A DNA stretch of 44,450 bases from Actinomadura sp. CNU-125. GTDB taxonomy: Bacteria; Actinomycetota; Actinomycetes; Streptosporangiales; Streptosporangiaceae. The stretch's first letter is position 1, and each line of letters starts with the position of its first letter. Where the stretch lies: assembly GCF_001942465.1 (NCBI RefSeq), contig NZ_MKJY01000499.1, positions 1 to 44,450 on the forward strand. The letters are read 5' to 3'. The notes under the pieces are model-generated. The model was not told where the DNA came from. It ran no database searches and saw only the letters and a program-made list of their open reading frames with translations. Both the position numbers and the translations under genes were made by a program. Positions 26,888 through 34,943 of the stretch are shown here, in pieces.

Positions 26888-28011
26888 AGACGGACGACGC
26901 GACGACCGAACCGATGACTCCGCACCAGACGCGGGAGGAGCAGGTCCTAGAGCGCATCGAGCGCGCGCGCCGGCGGAAGCCGCGCGTGAAAGAGGAACGG
27001 GTGACGCTGGCCCACGGGGCTGGGGGCAAGGCCACGCAGACGCTCGTCGAGGCCCTGTTCGTGGAGGCGTTCCGTAACCCTGCACTGGAGACGCTCGATG
27101 ACGGTGCCGTCCTGTCCGTCGACGGGGGACGGCTGGTCTTCACCACCGACTCGCACGTGGTCTCGCCCCTGTTCTTCCCGGGCGGCGACATCGGTGAGCT
27201 GGCGGTGAACGGGACGGTCAACGACCTCGCCGTGTGCGGGGCGCGGCCCCTGTACCTTTCGGCCGGGTTCGTCCTCGAAGAGGGCTTCCCGGTGGACGAT
27301 CTGCGCCGCATCGTCGCGTCCATGGCGGACGCGGCGGCACGCGCGGGCGTCTCGGTCGTCACCGGGGACACGAAGGTCGTGGAGCGGGGCAAGGCCGACG
27401 GGTGCTTCATCACGACGTCCGGTATCGGCGTCCTCGACGGCGCGGCGCTCGACGGCGCGGCGCTCGGTGCGTCGGCCGTCCGTCCGGGTGACGCGGTCCT
27501 GGTGTCGGGCCCGATCGGGGACCACGGCGTCACCGTCATGCTGGCGCGCGGAGAACTCGACTTCGAAGCCGACCTGACGTCCGACACGGCAGCCCTGCAC
27601 GGGATCACCGCAGCACTGCTCGACGCGGTGCCCGGCGGTGTCCGGATGATGCGGGACGCGACGCGCGGCGGGGTCGCGACGGTGCTGAACGAGATCGCGC
27701 AGGCGTCCGGGCTCGGCGTCGTGCTGGACGAGGCGGCGGTACCGGTGCGCCCGGCGGTCGCGGGCGCGTGCGAACTGCTCGGCATCGAGCCGCTGTACGT
27801 GGCGTGCGAGGGACGGTTCGTCGCGGTCGTGGCCGGGGACCGGGCGGACGCGGCGCTCGCCGCGCTGCGCGGCCACCCGCTCGGCGCGGACGCCGCGATC
27901 GTCGGGACCGTCCGGGACGATCCGCCCGGTCTGGTGCTGCTCCGGACGGCGTTCGGCGGCACCCGCATCGCCGACATGCTCGTGGGCGACCCGCTGCCCC
28001 GCATCTGCTGA
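26884..28011 (+). CDS. hypE: Hydrogenase expression/formation protein HypE
   Basis: 375 aa. HypE takes carbamoyl from HypF on its C-terminal Cys and dehydrates it to thiocyanate, the CN source. The conserved VTLAHGAGGKATQTLVEALF, LVFTTDSHVVSPLFFPGGD, IGELAVNGTVNDLAVCGARP and MMRDATRGGVATVLNE of the PurM-like fold are present and the protein ends PRIC with the catalytic Cys. The N-terminal ~38 residues (charged, ERIERARRRKPR) are longer than usual. A 15-bp tandem duplication at 27433-27462 repeats LDGAA. ATGA overlap with hypD. Last gene of the forward operon, convergent with hypF 42 bp away with no clear terminator between. Confidence 0.95.
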   Translation: MKTDDATTEPMTPHQTREEQVLERIERARRRKPRVKEERVTLAHGAGGKATQTLVEALFVEAFRNPALETLDDGAVLSVDGGRLVFTTDSHVVSPLFFPGGDIGELAVNGTVNDLAVCGARPLYLSAGFVLEEGFPVDDLRRIVASMADAAARAGVSVVTGDTKVVERGKADGCFITTSGIGVLDGAALDGAALGASAVRPGDAVLVSGPIGDHGVTVMLARGELDFEADLTSDTAALHGITAALLDAVPGGVRMMRDATRGGVATVLNEIAQASGLGVVLDEAAVPVRPAVAGACELLGIEPLYVACEGRFVAVVAGDRADAALAALRGHPLGADAAIVGTVRDDPPGLVLLRTAFGGTRIADMLVGDPLPRIC

Positions 28012-28052
28012 GCCGCCGCCCCGCCCCCGCCGGATACTCGCCCGGGACACGG

Positions 28053-30393
28053 TCAGGAAGCGGCCGCGTCCCGGGCGGACCTGTCCCGCGCGGCGGCGAC
28101 GACCGCCTGGCCGAGCGCGACGCCGCCGTCGTTCGGCGGGACGTGCGAGTGCGTCAGCACCCGGAACCCGGAGTCCTCCAGCCCGGACACGACGCGTTCC
28201 AGCAGCAGGACGTTCTGGAAGACGCCGCCCGACAGCGCGACGGTCTCCAGGCCGGTGCGGTCGCGCAGCAGCCGGACCGCGCGGACGACCGCCCACGCCA
28301 GCCCGTTGTGGAAGCGGGCGGAGATCGTGCCCGCGCCGCGTCCCGCGACGGCGTCCTCGGCCGCCGCCCGCACCAGGTCCGCGCCCCGGATCACGAGGTC
28401 GCCGGTCACGGTCGCGCGGTAGGCGGCGCGCTCGTGCGGTCGCGGCCTGCTGCAGCCCGATCGCCGCCTGCCCCTCGTACCCGGCCGTGTCGCGGACGTC
28501 CGCGATCGCCGCGACCGCGTCGAACAGCCGTCCCGCGCTGGAGGTGAGCGGCGCGTTCGTGCTCGAACCGGCCGCCGCGGAACGGGCCATCGCGGACCGG
28601 GCCATCGCGGCGACCGCCGGCCAGCGTTCGCGGTTGCGCCGGACGACGCCGAGCCACGGCGCGTTCTCGCCGAACGCCGCCGTCAGGTAGGCCGCCGCCA
28701 TCCGCCACGGCTCCCGGACGGCCGCCGCGCCGCCCGGCATCGGCACCGCCTCCAGGTGCCCGGCGCGCCGGTACCCGGCGAGGTCCGCGACCAGCAGTTC
28801 GCCGCCCCACAGCGTCCCGTCGTCGCCGTAGCCGAGCCCGTCGAACGCGACGCCGATGACCGGGCCGTCCGTCCCGTTGTCGGCGAGGCACGACGCGATG
28901 TGCGCGTGGTGGTGCTGGACGCCTACGAGTTCGACACCGTCGTCGCGTTCGAGCGCGTACTTGGTCGACAGGTACTCCGGGTGGAGGTCGTGCACCACGA
29001 CCTCTGGCCGCACCCCGAACAACCGGCAGAAATGCTCGATGCCGTCCTGGTACGACCGCAAGGTCTCGTAGTTCTCCAGGTCGCCGATGTGGTGCGAAAG
29101 GAAAGCGTGGTGCGCGCGCGCCACACAGAAGGTGTTCTTCAACTCCGCGCCGCACGCGAGGACGGGACGCGGGAACTCCCACGGCGTCCGCAGCGGCGAC
29201 GGGACGAACCCGCGCGAGCGCCGCACCGGCAGCGCCCGTCCGCGGAAGGACCGGACGACCGAGTCGTCGGCCCGCGTCTCGATGCGGCGATCGTGCCCCA
29301 CGAACCCGTCGGCGATCCCGGCGAGCCGCGCCAGGGCCTCGTCGTCGCCCGTCACGATCGGCTCGTCCGACACGTTCCCGCTGGTCAGCACGATCGGACG
29401 GGCGAGCCGTGCGGCGAGCAGATGGTGCAGGGGCGTGTACGGAAGCAGCACGCCCAGCTCGCGGTTCCCGGGCGCGACGGCGGCGGCGACGCGCGCGCCG
29501 TGCCGCCGCTCGGCGAGCACGATCGGCGGCGCCGGGGAGGCGAGCAGCGCCTCGGCGGCCGCGACGGCGTGGACGAGCCGCGCGGGCCGCGGCCGGATCG
29601 GCGCCATGACCGCGAACGGCTTGTGCTCGCGGTGCTTGCGGGCGCGCAGCCGCGCCACCGCGTCCTCGTGGTCGGCGAGCGCCGCCAGGTGGTACCCGCC
29701 GAGGCCCTTGACCGCGACGATCCGGCCGTCCAGCAGCCACCGCGCGGCCGTCTCGACCGGATCGCCGGGCACCCGCCGCCCGTCCGCGCCGACCGCCCGC
29801 AGCTCGGGCCCGCACTCCGGGCAGCACACGGGCTGGGCGTGGAACCGGCGGTCGCGCTCGTCCGTGTACTCGCGGGCGCACGCGCCGCACATCGCGAACG
29901 GGGCCATCGTCGTGTTGCACCGGTCGTACGGGACGTTCCGGACGATCGTGAACCGCGGCCCGCAGCGCGTGCAGTTCGTGAACGCGTACCCGTGCCGCCG
30001 CCCGTCCGGGTCGCGCAGCTCCGCGAGGCAGTCGGCGCAGGTCGCGGTGTCGGGCGAGACGAGCGCGGCGGGCGTCGCGGCCGCGTCGCTCGGCACGATC
30101 CGGAACCCCCGCTCGCCGAGCGGCGGCAGCGACTCGGTGACGACCCGCTCCACGACCGCCGCCGCCGGCGCCCGTCCCCCGAGGTCGCCGACGAACCGGG
30201 CCAGCGCCGACGCGTTCCCCTCGACCTCCGCGAACACCCCGGACGCGTCATTGCCCACGAACCCCGACAACCCGTACGTCCCGGCCAGCTCGTGCACGAA
30301 CGGCCGGAACCCGACCCCCTGCACGATCCCCTCGACGCGGATCCGGACCCGCTCGCGTTCCCGCTCCCGCTCCCGTTCGCCGTCCACGCTCAC
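28053..30393 (-). CDS. hypF: Carbamoyltransferase HypF (frameshift near 28440)
   Basis: HypF makes the carbamoyl group that becomes CN. GTG start behind GAGGTGAAC. After an odd (ER)n run comes the acylphosphatase domain (VRIRVEGIVQGVGFRPFVHE), two zinc fingers (CADCLAEL…CTRCGPR and CGACAREY…CCPECGP), the YrdC-like domain (GRIVAVKGLGGYHLAALADH) and the Kae1-like domain (VQHHHAHIASCLADN, GVAFDGLGYGDDGTLWGGEL). The frame leaves the family after AIGLQQAA and resumes at ERAAYRATVTGDLVIRGADL; adding back two lost G bases would give AADRDERAAY. With this fix the length (~780 aa) is normal. A 15-bp duplication at 28583-28610 repeats MARSA. Confidence 0.9.
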
Positions 30394-30402
30394 GCGTTCA
30401 CC

Positions 30403-31065
30403 TCACACTCGACCGCCCTGCAATCGTCCGGACAGGGCCATCTGCAGCAGCTCCCACAACACGTGATAGACGGTCGTCTGCGCCTCCTGGATACGGTGCA
30501 CGACGCCGACGGCACCGTGAACAGGTGGTCCACCAAGCCCGGCTCGGCCATCCCGCCGCCGCCGTACCCGGCGAACCCGACCGTCACCATCCCCGCCCGG
30601 GACGCCTCCTCGACGCCCGCAGCACGTTCGCCGAACCGCCGCTCGTCGAGAACCCCACCGCGACGTCCCCCCGGCGGCCGAACGCCGCGACCTGCCGCGC
30701 GAACACCACCTCGAACCCGACGTCGTTCGACAGCGCCGTCAGCGCGGCGACGTCCCCGGTCAGGCAGGTCGCCGGGACGGTACGGGCACCGTGCGGCGGC
30801 CGCATGCACAACTGCGCGAGGTCCTGCGCGTCCGTGCAGCTCCCGCCGTTGCCGAACGCGAACAGCCGTCCCCCGCCGTGACGGACGCCGCGATCCGCCG
30901 CGCGCACGTCACCAGCCCGTCCGCCGTCCCCTCGGCCAGCGACTCCCGCAGCCCGACGATCTCGCCCGCCTTCTCCTCGGTGGACCGGCGGACCTCCGTC
31001 AGCACAGCGTCGAGGTCCGACCCGCCCTCGTACAGGAACGGGTACAGCGTCTCGATCCCGCTCAC
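30403..31065 (-). pseudogene. SIS-domain protein, first copy, broken by three frameshifts
   Basis: The GTG start overlaps the stop of the HypC-like gene (GTGA). Pieces in three frames spell one SIS (sugar isomerase-like) protein similar to the intact neighbour at 31316: MSGIETLYPFLYEGGSD…, then GRLFAFGNGGSCTDAQDLAQ…FSTSGGSANVLR, then GVEEASRAGMVTVGFAGYGG, then VHRIQEAQTTVYHVLWELLQ. Each junction (near 30880, 30616 and 30501) is repaired by one added base. SIS proteins bind phosphosugars (GmhA-like). The ordered repairs and intact motifs favour sequence errors over true decay, but three in 400 bp could also be a real pseudogene. Confidence 0.65.
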
Positions 31066-31319
31066 GGCGTCCCCCCGTACGGCGTTCCCCCGGGCGTTCC
31101 CTCGCTCCGCTCCACCGCGATGGCCTCCTTGGCGTGCACCAGCACGACGTCGCCGACCCGCGCGTCGACCAGCGCCACGCTCACCTCCTCCTGCCCCGCC
31201 CCGGTGTCGACGAGCGCGAGCCCGTCGCCGAGCAGTTCGCGCACCCGCACCGGCACGGCGGCGTCCGAGCAGGTGACGCAGACGTCGTCATGGCACTCCG
31301 GCACGTCCCCCGCGCTCAC
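31062..31319 (-). CDS. HypC/HupF-like protein with Cys-rich N-terminus
   Basis: 85 aa. The N-terminus is ECHDDVCVTCSDAAVPVRV, with Cys9, Cys14 and Cys17 in place of the usual MCLxxP start; the rest follows a HypC-like barrel (GQEEVSVALVDARVGDVVLV, then HAKEAIAVE). It thus lacks Cys at position 2 but has a possible metal or persulfide site. GTGA overlaps on both sides join it to the SIS genes. It is the second HypC homologue of the locus (the canonical one is at 25414), so it may serve a distinct step such as ligand or iron handling; that is inference. The family is seen beside SIS and hypF genes in other actinobacterial loci, from memory. Confidence 0.8.
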   Translation of the reverse strand: MSAGDVPECHDDVCVTCSDAAVPVRVRELLGDGLALVDTGAGQEEVSVALVDARVGDVVLVHAKEAIAVERSEGTPGGTPYGGTP

Positions 31320-31921
31320 CGGGCCGTCTCCCGCCGCAACGTCCCCGGATGCTCGAAGAAGACGTGCACCAGCTCCCACAGCACGTGGTAGACGGTCACG
31401 TGCACCTCCTTGGCGACGAGCGGATCGGCCGTCCGCGCCCGCAGCACGTGGTCGGCGTCCCGGCCGACGTCGCCGTCCGCGCCGGTCAGCGCGACCGTCA
31501 GCAGCCCCATCTCGGCGGCAGCCGCCAGCCCCCGCCGCACGCTCGCGCACGGCCCGCCGGCCGACAGGCCGAGCGCGATGTCGTCCGGCCCGGCCAGCGT
31601 CCGCAGCTGCGCCGCGTACACCTCGTCGAACCCCTCCGCGCGCGCGATCGCCGTCAGCGTCGCGACGTCCCCGGTCAGCGCGAACGCGGGCAGCGCCCGC
31701 TTGCCGACCACCACCGGATGCACGAACTCGACCGCCACGTGCTGCGCGTCCGTGCACGCGGCGCCGTCGCCGAACACGATCAGCCGCCCGCCCGCGTGGA
31801 ACCGCACCGCCATCGCGTGGCAGGCCCGCGCGATCGCCTCCGCGTCGCCCGCGACGGCCCGGCCCGGCTCCGTCCGCCGGTCGAACGCCTCCCGGACGGC
31901 CGCCCGCGCCGTCACGTCCAC
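31316..31921 (-). CDS. SIS-domain protein, second copy (GmhA-like)
   Basis: 201 aa, intact. The fold follows sedoheptulose-7-phosphate isomerase/GmhA: GGRLIVFGDGAACTDAQHVA, ALTGDVATLTAIARAEG, DDIALGLSAGGPCASVRRGL, MGLLTVALTGADGDVG and a C-terminal TVYHVLWELVHVFFEHPG. The classic sugar-phosphate loop GxGxSxxxA is altered to FGDGAACTDA and the second SxSG motif to LSAGG, so isomerase activity is doubtful. It starts with GTG overlapping the PadR stop and ends overlapping the HypC-like gene. Its role in hydrogenase biology is unknown. Confidence 0.8.
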   Translation of the reverse strand: MDVTARAAVREAFDRRTEPGRAVAGDAEAIARACHAMAVRFHAGGRLIVFGDGAACTDAQHVAVEFVHPVVVGKRALPAFALTGDVATLTAIARAEGFDEVYAAQLRTLAGPDDIALGLSAGGPCASVRRGLAAAAEMGLLTVALTGADGDVGRDADHVLRARTADPLVAKEVHVTVYHVLWELVHVFFEHPGTLRRETAR

Positions 31922-32300
31922 GACACGGCCCGCGGCTCGCGTGGGCGCCCGGCGCCGGGGCCGCCGTCGCCCGCGCGGCCGAACTCCAGCGGGCCAGGAA
32001 CGAGGCGATCACCTCGCCGAGGTGCGCGAGCTTCGGCGCCCACGCCTCCAGGTCGGCGACGCCCTTGTCGGTCAGTTCGTAGCGGCGGCGCGCGGGTCCC
32101 GCCTCCGAGGGCACCCACGTCGACACGACGAGCCGCGCGCGTTCCATTCCGCGCAGCACCCGGTAGGCGTGGCCCGGCTCCACGTCCGACACTCCGAGGC
32201 AGGACAACCGGTCGATGAGGTCGTATCCGTGTCCGGGCCGTTCGTAGATCAGGAGCAGCAGATAGGGATGGAGGAGGCTGCGCGCCTCACAACCGTTCAT
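31912..32300 (-). CDS. PadR-like regulator of the hydrogenase accessory operon (probable frameshift at the 3' end)
   Basis: The ATG at 32300 follows GAGGAGTGC. The winged helix is clear: SLLHPYLLLLIYERPGHGYD, VEPGHAYRVLRGMERARLV, then RRRYELTDKGVADLEAWAP. In its own frame no stop occurs until the end of the HypC-like gene at 31062, crossing SIS coding sequence out of frame, so a lost base around 31920-31990 is likely; in the next frame a TGA at 31912 overlaps the SIS start as in the other gene pairs, giving ~129 aa. Likely autoregulated through the inverted repeat upstream and a candidate controller of both hydrogenase operons (inference). Confidence 0.75.
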
Positions 32301-32381
32301 GGCGCACTCCTCACCGATGCCACGCGGATGATCTTGCCTGCGCCTGGTCCGGTACCCGGGGCCCGGTACGGAAAACCCCAG

Positions 32382-32399
32382 TGTAATCACACGATCACA
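32382..32399 (-). promoter_or_regulatory. Possible PadR operator
   Basis: On the minus strand TGTGAT-CGTGTG-ATTACA has matching outer arms (TGTNAT / ATNACA) and a TGTGA direct repeat, about 82 bp before the PadR start. The AT-rich site overlaps the stop codon of the gene upstream (32395). Confidence 0.4.
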
Positions 32400-33126
32400 T
32401 GAGGTGACCGGGGTTGAGGAGGCCGTCGGTCTCGGCCAGGAGTCCCAGCGGTTCCTCGTCGTCCGTCCGCTCGAACGCGGTCCGGACGGCGGCGGCCGCG
32501 GGGCCGCCGGTCAGCCACCCGACGACGACCGCGGCGCCGTCCTCCGCGAATCCGCCGCCGAGCCGTGGACGGCCGTTCGGCCGGTGCAGCTCGTTCGTCG
32601 CGAACTCGTGCAGGTGCCGCACGGCCGGTTCGTCCGCGCGCGCCGTCGCGTTCCCCCATTCCCGCAGGTACGGGGCGAGGTCGATGCCGGTGGCGGCGAG
32701 CGCGCGCAGCGCCGCCCCGATGCCCGGACGCGCCGGGAACCGCGCGAGCGTCCGCGTCCAGAACCCCGCGAGGAACGCCGCGACCGCGTCCGCCTCCGGC
32801 CAGTCGCGCCACCCGGCCCGGGCGAGTTTGCCGAACACGATCTCGGTGTCCGGCCAGACGAACGCGTCCGCGGCGGCCAGTTCGAGCAGGCGCGGCGCGA
32901 AGTACCGGACGTCCTCCGGCCCGCCCCACGTGTTCAGCGCCTTCGCCGCGAACCGGGACAGGTCGTCGGCGCCGAGCGAGCGCGGCGGCCGGGACAGCAG
33001 CCGCCGCCCCTCGTCCGGTTCGACGCAGCACGGGCACCCCTCCACCGCACCCGGACGCGGCACCCCGGCGAACGCCGCGTACAGCTCCGCGTACGGGTCC
33101 GGGTCCGGGGCCGGGTCTGGGCTCAT
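32395..33126 (-). CDS. Protein of unknown function (243 aa)
   Basis: A soluble, Ala/Arg-rich helical protein beginning SPDPAPDPDPYAELYAAFAG and containing CPCCVEPDEGRRLLSRPP, a C-x-C-C cluster near residue 30, then ALNTWGGPEDVRYFAPRLLE. The CPCC element followed by a helical domain is recognisable in uncharacterised bacterial proteins but I cannot name the family. The ATG overlaps the stop of the monooxygenase gene (ATGA), so the two are co-expressed. Confidence 0.6.
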   Translation of the reverse strand: MSPDPAPDPDPYAELYAAFAGVPRPGAVEGCPCCVEPDEGRRLLSRPPRSLGADDLSRFAAKALNTWGGPEDVRYFAPRLLELAAADAFVWPDTEIVFGKLARAGWRDWPEADAVAAFLAGFWTRTLARFPARPGIGAALRALAATGIDLAPYLREWGNATARADEPAVRHLHEFATNELHRPNGRPRLGGGFAEDGAAVVVGWLTGGPAAAAVRTAFERTDDEEPLGLLAETDGLLNPGHLM

Positions 33127-33428
33127 GCGGGATAGGGGCTGATCATCGTGTCGAAGTGGCCGTCCACGGGCTCTGCCAGGTAGTCGTCGATGTTCGCCAG
33201 GAACTCGCGCAGCGGCGGGTACTCGTTGTGCCGGTCGAGATCCTCCTGCGACCGCCACACCTCGTAGAGGAAGAGCCGCCCGTCCTCGTGCTCGTGCAGG
33301 TGGTATTGGAGGTTGCCCTCTTCCCGCCGCGTAGGCTCCACGAGCGACGACAGTAGCCGCTTGACGTCGTCCGCGCGCTCGGGCTTGGGTCGGAGGAAGC
33401 CGTACAGGGAGATCGGTGTTGTGTTCAT
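33123..33428 (-). CDS. Antibiotic biosynthesis monooxygenase (ABM/YgiN-like)
   Basis: 101 aa, a dimeric alpha/beta barrel of the ABM family: ISLYGFLRPKPERADDVKRL, REEGNLQYHLHEHEDGRLFL, YEVWRSQEDLDRHNEYPPLR. Such enzymes oxidise quinols or small aromatics without cofactor; the substrate is unknown. The ATG at 33428 is preferred to an upstream ATG because the family begins there and the upstream part covers the MerR-type promoter. Divergent from a MerR gene, its likely regulator. Confidence 0.85.
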   Translation of the reverse strand: MNTTPISLYGFLRPKPERADDVKRLLSSLVEPTRREEGNLQYHLHEHEDGRLFLYEVWRSQEDLDRHNEYPPLREFLANIDDYLAEPVDGHFDTMISPYPA

Positions 33429-33491
33429 GGCACGAACGTAAAAGGTGCCATCCATGTGAGGTTCAAGTCGTTTCCGTGTGGGGTGGGACAC
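33429..33491. promoter_or_regulatory. MerR/monooxygenase divergent promoter region
   Basis: Read on the minus strand, TTGAAC is followed after roughly 19 bp by TTTTACGT-like sequence, the over-long spacing of MerR-controlled promoters, with ACCT elements flanking the middle. It is the only space between the two genes. Confidence 0.4.
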
Positions 33492-33842
33492 ATGAAGATC
33501 GGTGAGCTGTCACGTCGGACGGGCGTGAGCGTGCGCTTGCTGCGCTACTACGAGGAGCAGGGCCTCCTGACGTCCCGCCGCTCGCCCGGCGGCCACCGCG
33601 GCTACGCCGACGACGCGCCCGACACCGTCGGGCGCATCCGCTCGCTCCTCGCCGCGGGCCTGCCCACCCGGACGATCCGCGACCTCATGCCCTGCTGGGA
33701 CGGCGCCGCGCTGCAGTCCTGCGTCACCGGGCACCTCCAGGACCACCTGGACGACCTCGACACGCGCATCGCCGAACTGCAGCGCGCGCGCACGTCCCTG
33801 CACGGTTTCCTCACGGACTCCGCGGGGACGCCCGCCGGCTAA
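33492..33842 (+). CDS. MerR-family transcriptional regulator
   Basis: 116 aa with a full MerR N-terminus (MKIGELSRRTGVSVRLLRYY, EEQGLLTSRRSPGGHRGY), the middle helices (RIRSLLAAGLPTRTIRDLMP) and a dimerisation coiled coil (LDDLDTRIAELQRARTSLHG). The C-terminus is short; the single Cys pair around CWDGAALQSC could be a ligand site as in metal or redox MerR proteins. It is divergent from the ABM monooxygenase and overlaps by 4 bp the 3' end of the chorismate mutase gene. Confidence 0.88.
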   Translation: MKIGELSRRTGVSVRLLRYYEEQGLLTSRRSPGGHRGYADDAPDTVGRIRSLLAAGLPTRTIRDLMPCWDGAALQSCVTGHLQDHLDDLDTRIAELQRARTSLHGFLTDSAGTPAG

Positions 33843-34129
33843 GCGCCGTCGAGCCCGGCCTCGCCGAGTTCGAGCTCGATGAACGCGCCGACCATCGCGC
33901 GCCACACCGCCTCGGCGACGTCGGGCGACAGGCCCGCGTCCGCCGCGCGCGACCGGGCCAGCGCGACGACCCGCTCGACGCGGTCGGGCGCGCGCACCGA
34001 CCGTTCGTCCGTCTTGAACGCGGCGGCGGCCCGCACCAGCGCCTGCCGGTCGGCGAGCAGCCGGACGAGCGCGCCGTCGATGCCGTCGATGCGGGCCCGC
34101 ACGTCGGCGAGCGATTCGGGGGCGTCCAT
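33839..34129 (-). CDS. Chorismate mutase (AroQ type)
   Basis: 96 aa, the all-helical AroQ fold: LADVRARIDGIDGALVRLLA, DRQALVRAAAAFKTDE, APDRVERVVALARSRAADAG, AEAVWRAMVGAFIELEL. Conserved Arg and Lys positions for binding chorismate (ARID, the Lys in FKTD, RVERV) are present. It converts chorismate to prephenate, or acts as an isochorismate-pyruvate lyase relative. The upstream ribosome site is weak. Not in an aromatic amino-acid operon here. Confidence 0.85.
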   Translation of the reverse strand: MDAPESLADVRARIDGIDGALVRLLADRQALVRAAAAFKTDERSVRAPDRVERVVALARSRAADAGLSPDVAEAVWRAMVGAFIELELGEAGLDGA

Positions 34130-34148
34130 CCGACGAGCATCCCACCCG

Positions 34149-34862
34149 TCAGGGCGCCGCGAGGACGCGGAAACCGGCGTCGACCGGGATGCGGACGCCG
34201 GTCACGGCGGGCAGCCCGCCGTCCACCACCGACGCGATCACCTTCGCGACGTCGTCCGGCTCGATCATGCGGCCGAGGACGGACCGGTCGGCGAGCGCCG
34301 CCTCGATCTCGGGCGTGCGCGCGGCGGCCGACCCGTCGGTGCGGACCCCGGCCGGTGCGACCACGTTGACCGTGACCGGGCTCGCCTCGGCCGCGACATG
34401 CCGGGCGAACGTGTCCAGCGCGGCCTTCGCGGTGGCGTGCGCGGCGGCCCCCGGGCGGGTGACCTCGGCGCTCAGGCTGGACACGTAGACGATCCGCCCG
34501 TGCGGGGGCATCTCCCGCAGCACGGCCTGCGTCAGGTGGTAGACGGCGGCGAGTTCGCCCTCCACCTTGCCGATGAACGTCTCCCACGGCATCGACGCGA
34601 GCGGCCCGAACGGCGGGGCGATGTTGGCGTTGCAGACCAGGACGTCCACCGGGCCGCACGCCGCGAGCAGCTCCGCGACCCGCGCCGGATCGCGGACGTC
34701 GGCGCGCAGCGCCGTCCCGCCGGTGTCGGCGGCGACGGCCTCGGCCGCGGCGGCGTCGCGGTGGTAGTTGACGGCGATCCGGTATCCGCGGCGGGCGAGT
34801 TCCCTGGCGGTGGCGGCGCCGATGCCGCGTCCGGCGCCGGTGATGAGCGCGAGTGGTTCCAT
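34149..34862 (-). CDS. Short-chain dehydrogenase/reductase with His in place of catalytic Tyr
   Basis: 237 aa. The NAD(P) motif TGAGRGIGAATA (residues 8-19), CNAN for NNAG and the Ser region VYVSSLSAEV are present, but the active-site YxxxK reads His142-Ala-Thr-Ala-Lys146 (AAAHATAKAALD). Without Tyr, normal dehydrogenase chemistry is unlikely, so this may be a degenerate, binding-only or altered-chemistry member. The C-terminus is typical (VTGVRIPVDAGFRV). Divergent from HxlR at 34944 and probably under its control. Confidence 0.85.
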   Translation of the reverse strand: MEPLALITGAGRGIGAATARELARRGYRIAVNYHRDAAAAEAVAADTGGTALRADVRDPARVAELLAACGPVDVLVCNANIAPPFGPLASMPWETFIGKVEGELAAVYHLTQAVLREMPPHGRIVYVSSLSAEVTRPGAAAHATAKAALDTFARHVAAEASPVTVNVVAPAGVRTDGSAAARTPEIEAALADRSVLGRMIEPDDVAKVIASVVDGGLPAVTGVRIPVDAGFRVLAAP

Positions 34863-34898
34863 GGCGGTAACGGTAGGAAACAAGCTAACTTTGGGGAA

Positions 34899-34906
34899 GT
34901 ACGTAC
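34899..34906. promoter_or_regulatory. GTACGTAC palindrome in the SDR/HxlR promoter region
   Basis: An 8-bp perfect palindrome flanked by GAAG…CTTC sits in the 81-bp space between divergent genes; HxlR regulators bind GTAC-type palindromes, so this is a candidate operator. Confidence 0.45.
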
Positions 34907-34943
34907 CTTCACGTAAGCCCATGACGGAACGGTAGGAGACCAG

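Noticed and set aside
26947..28400. HypF with a long C-terminal extension reaching 26947
   Set aside because: After AIGLQQAA the frame is Arg/Gly/Pro-rich and lies antisense to hypE; the true HypF C-terminus is in another frame ending at 28053.
31062..32390. One 442-codon open frame joining PadR to the HypC-like protein
   Set aside because: The middle part is an out-of-frame reading of the SIS gene with Arg/Gly-rich shadow composition, while the SIS frame itself shows strong family motifs. A lost base near the PadR 3' end explains the missing stop.
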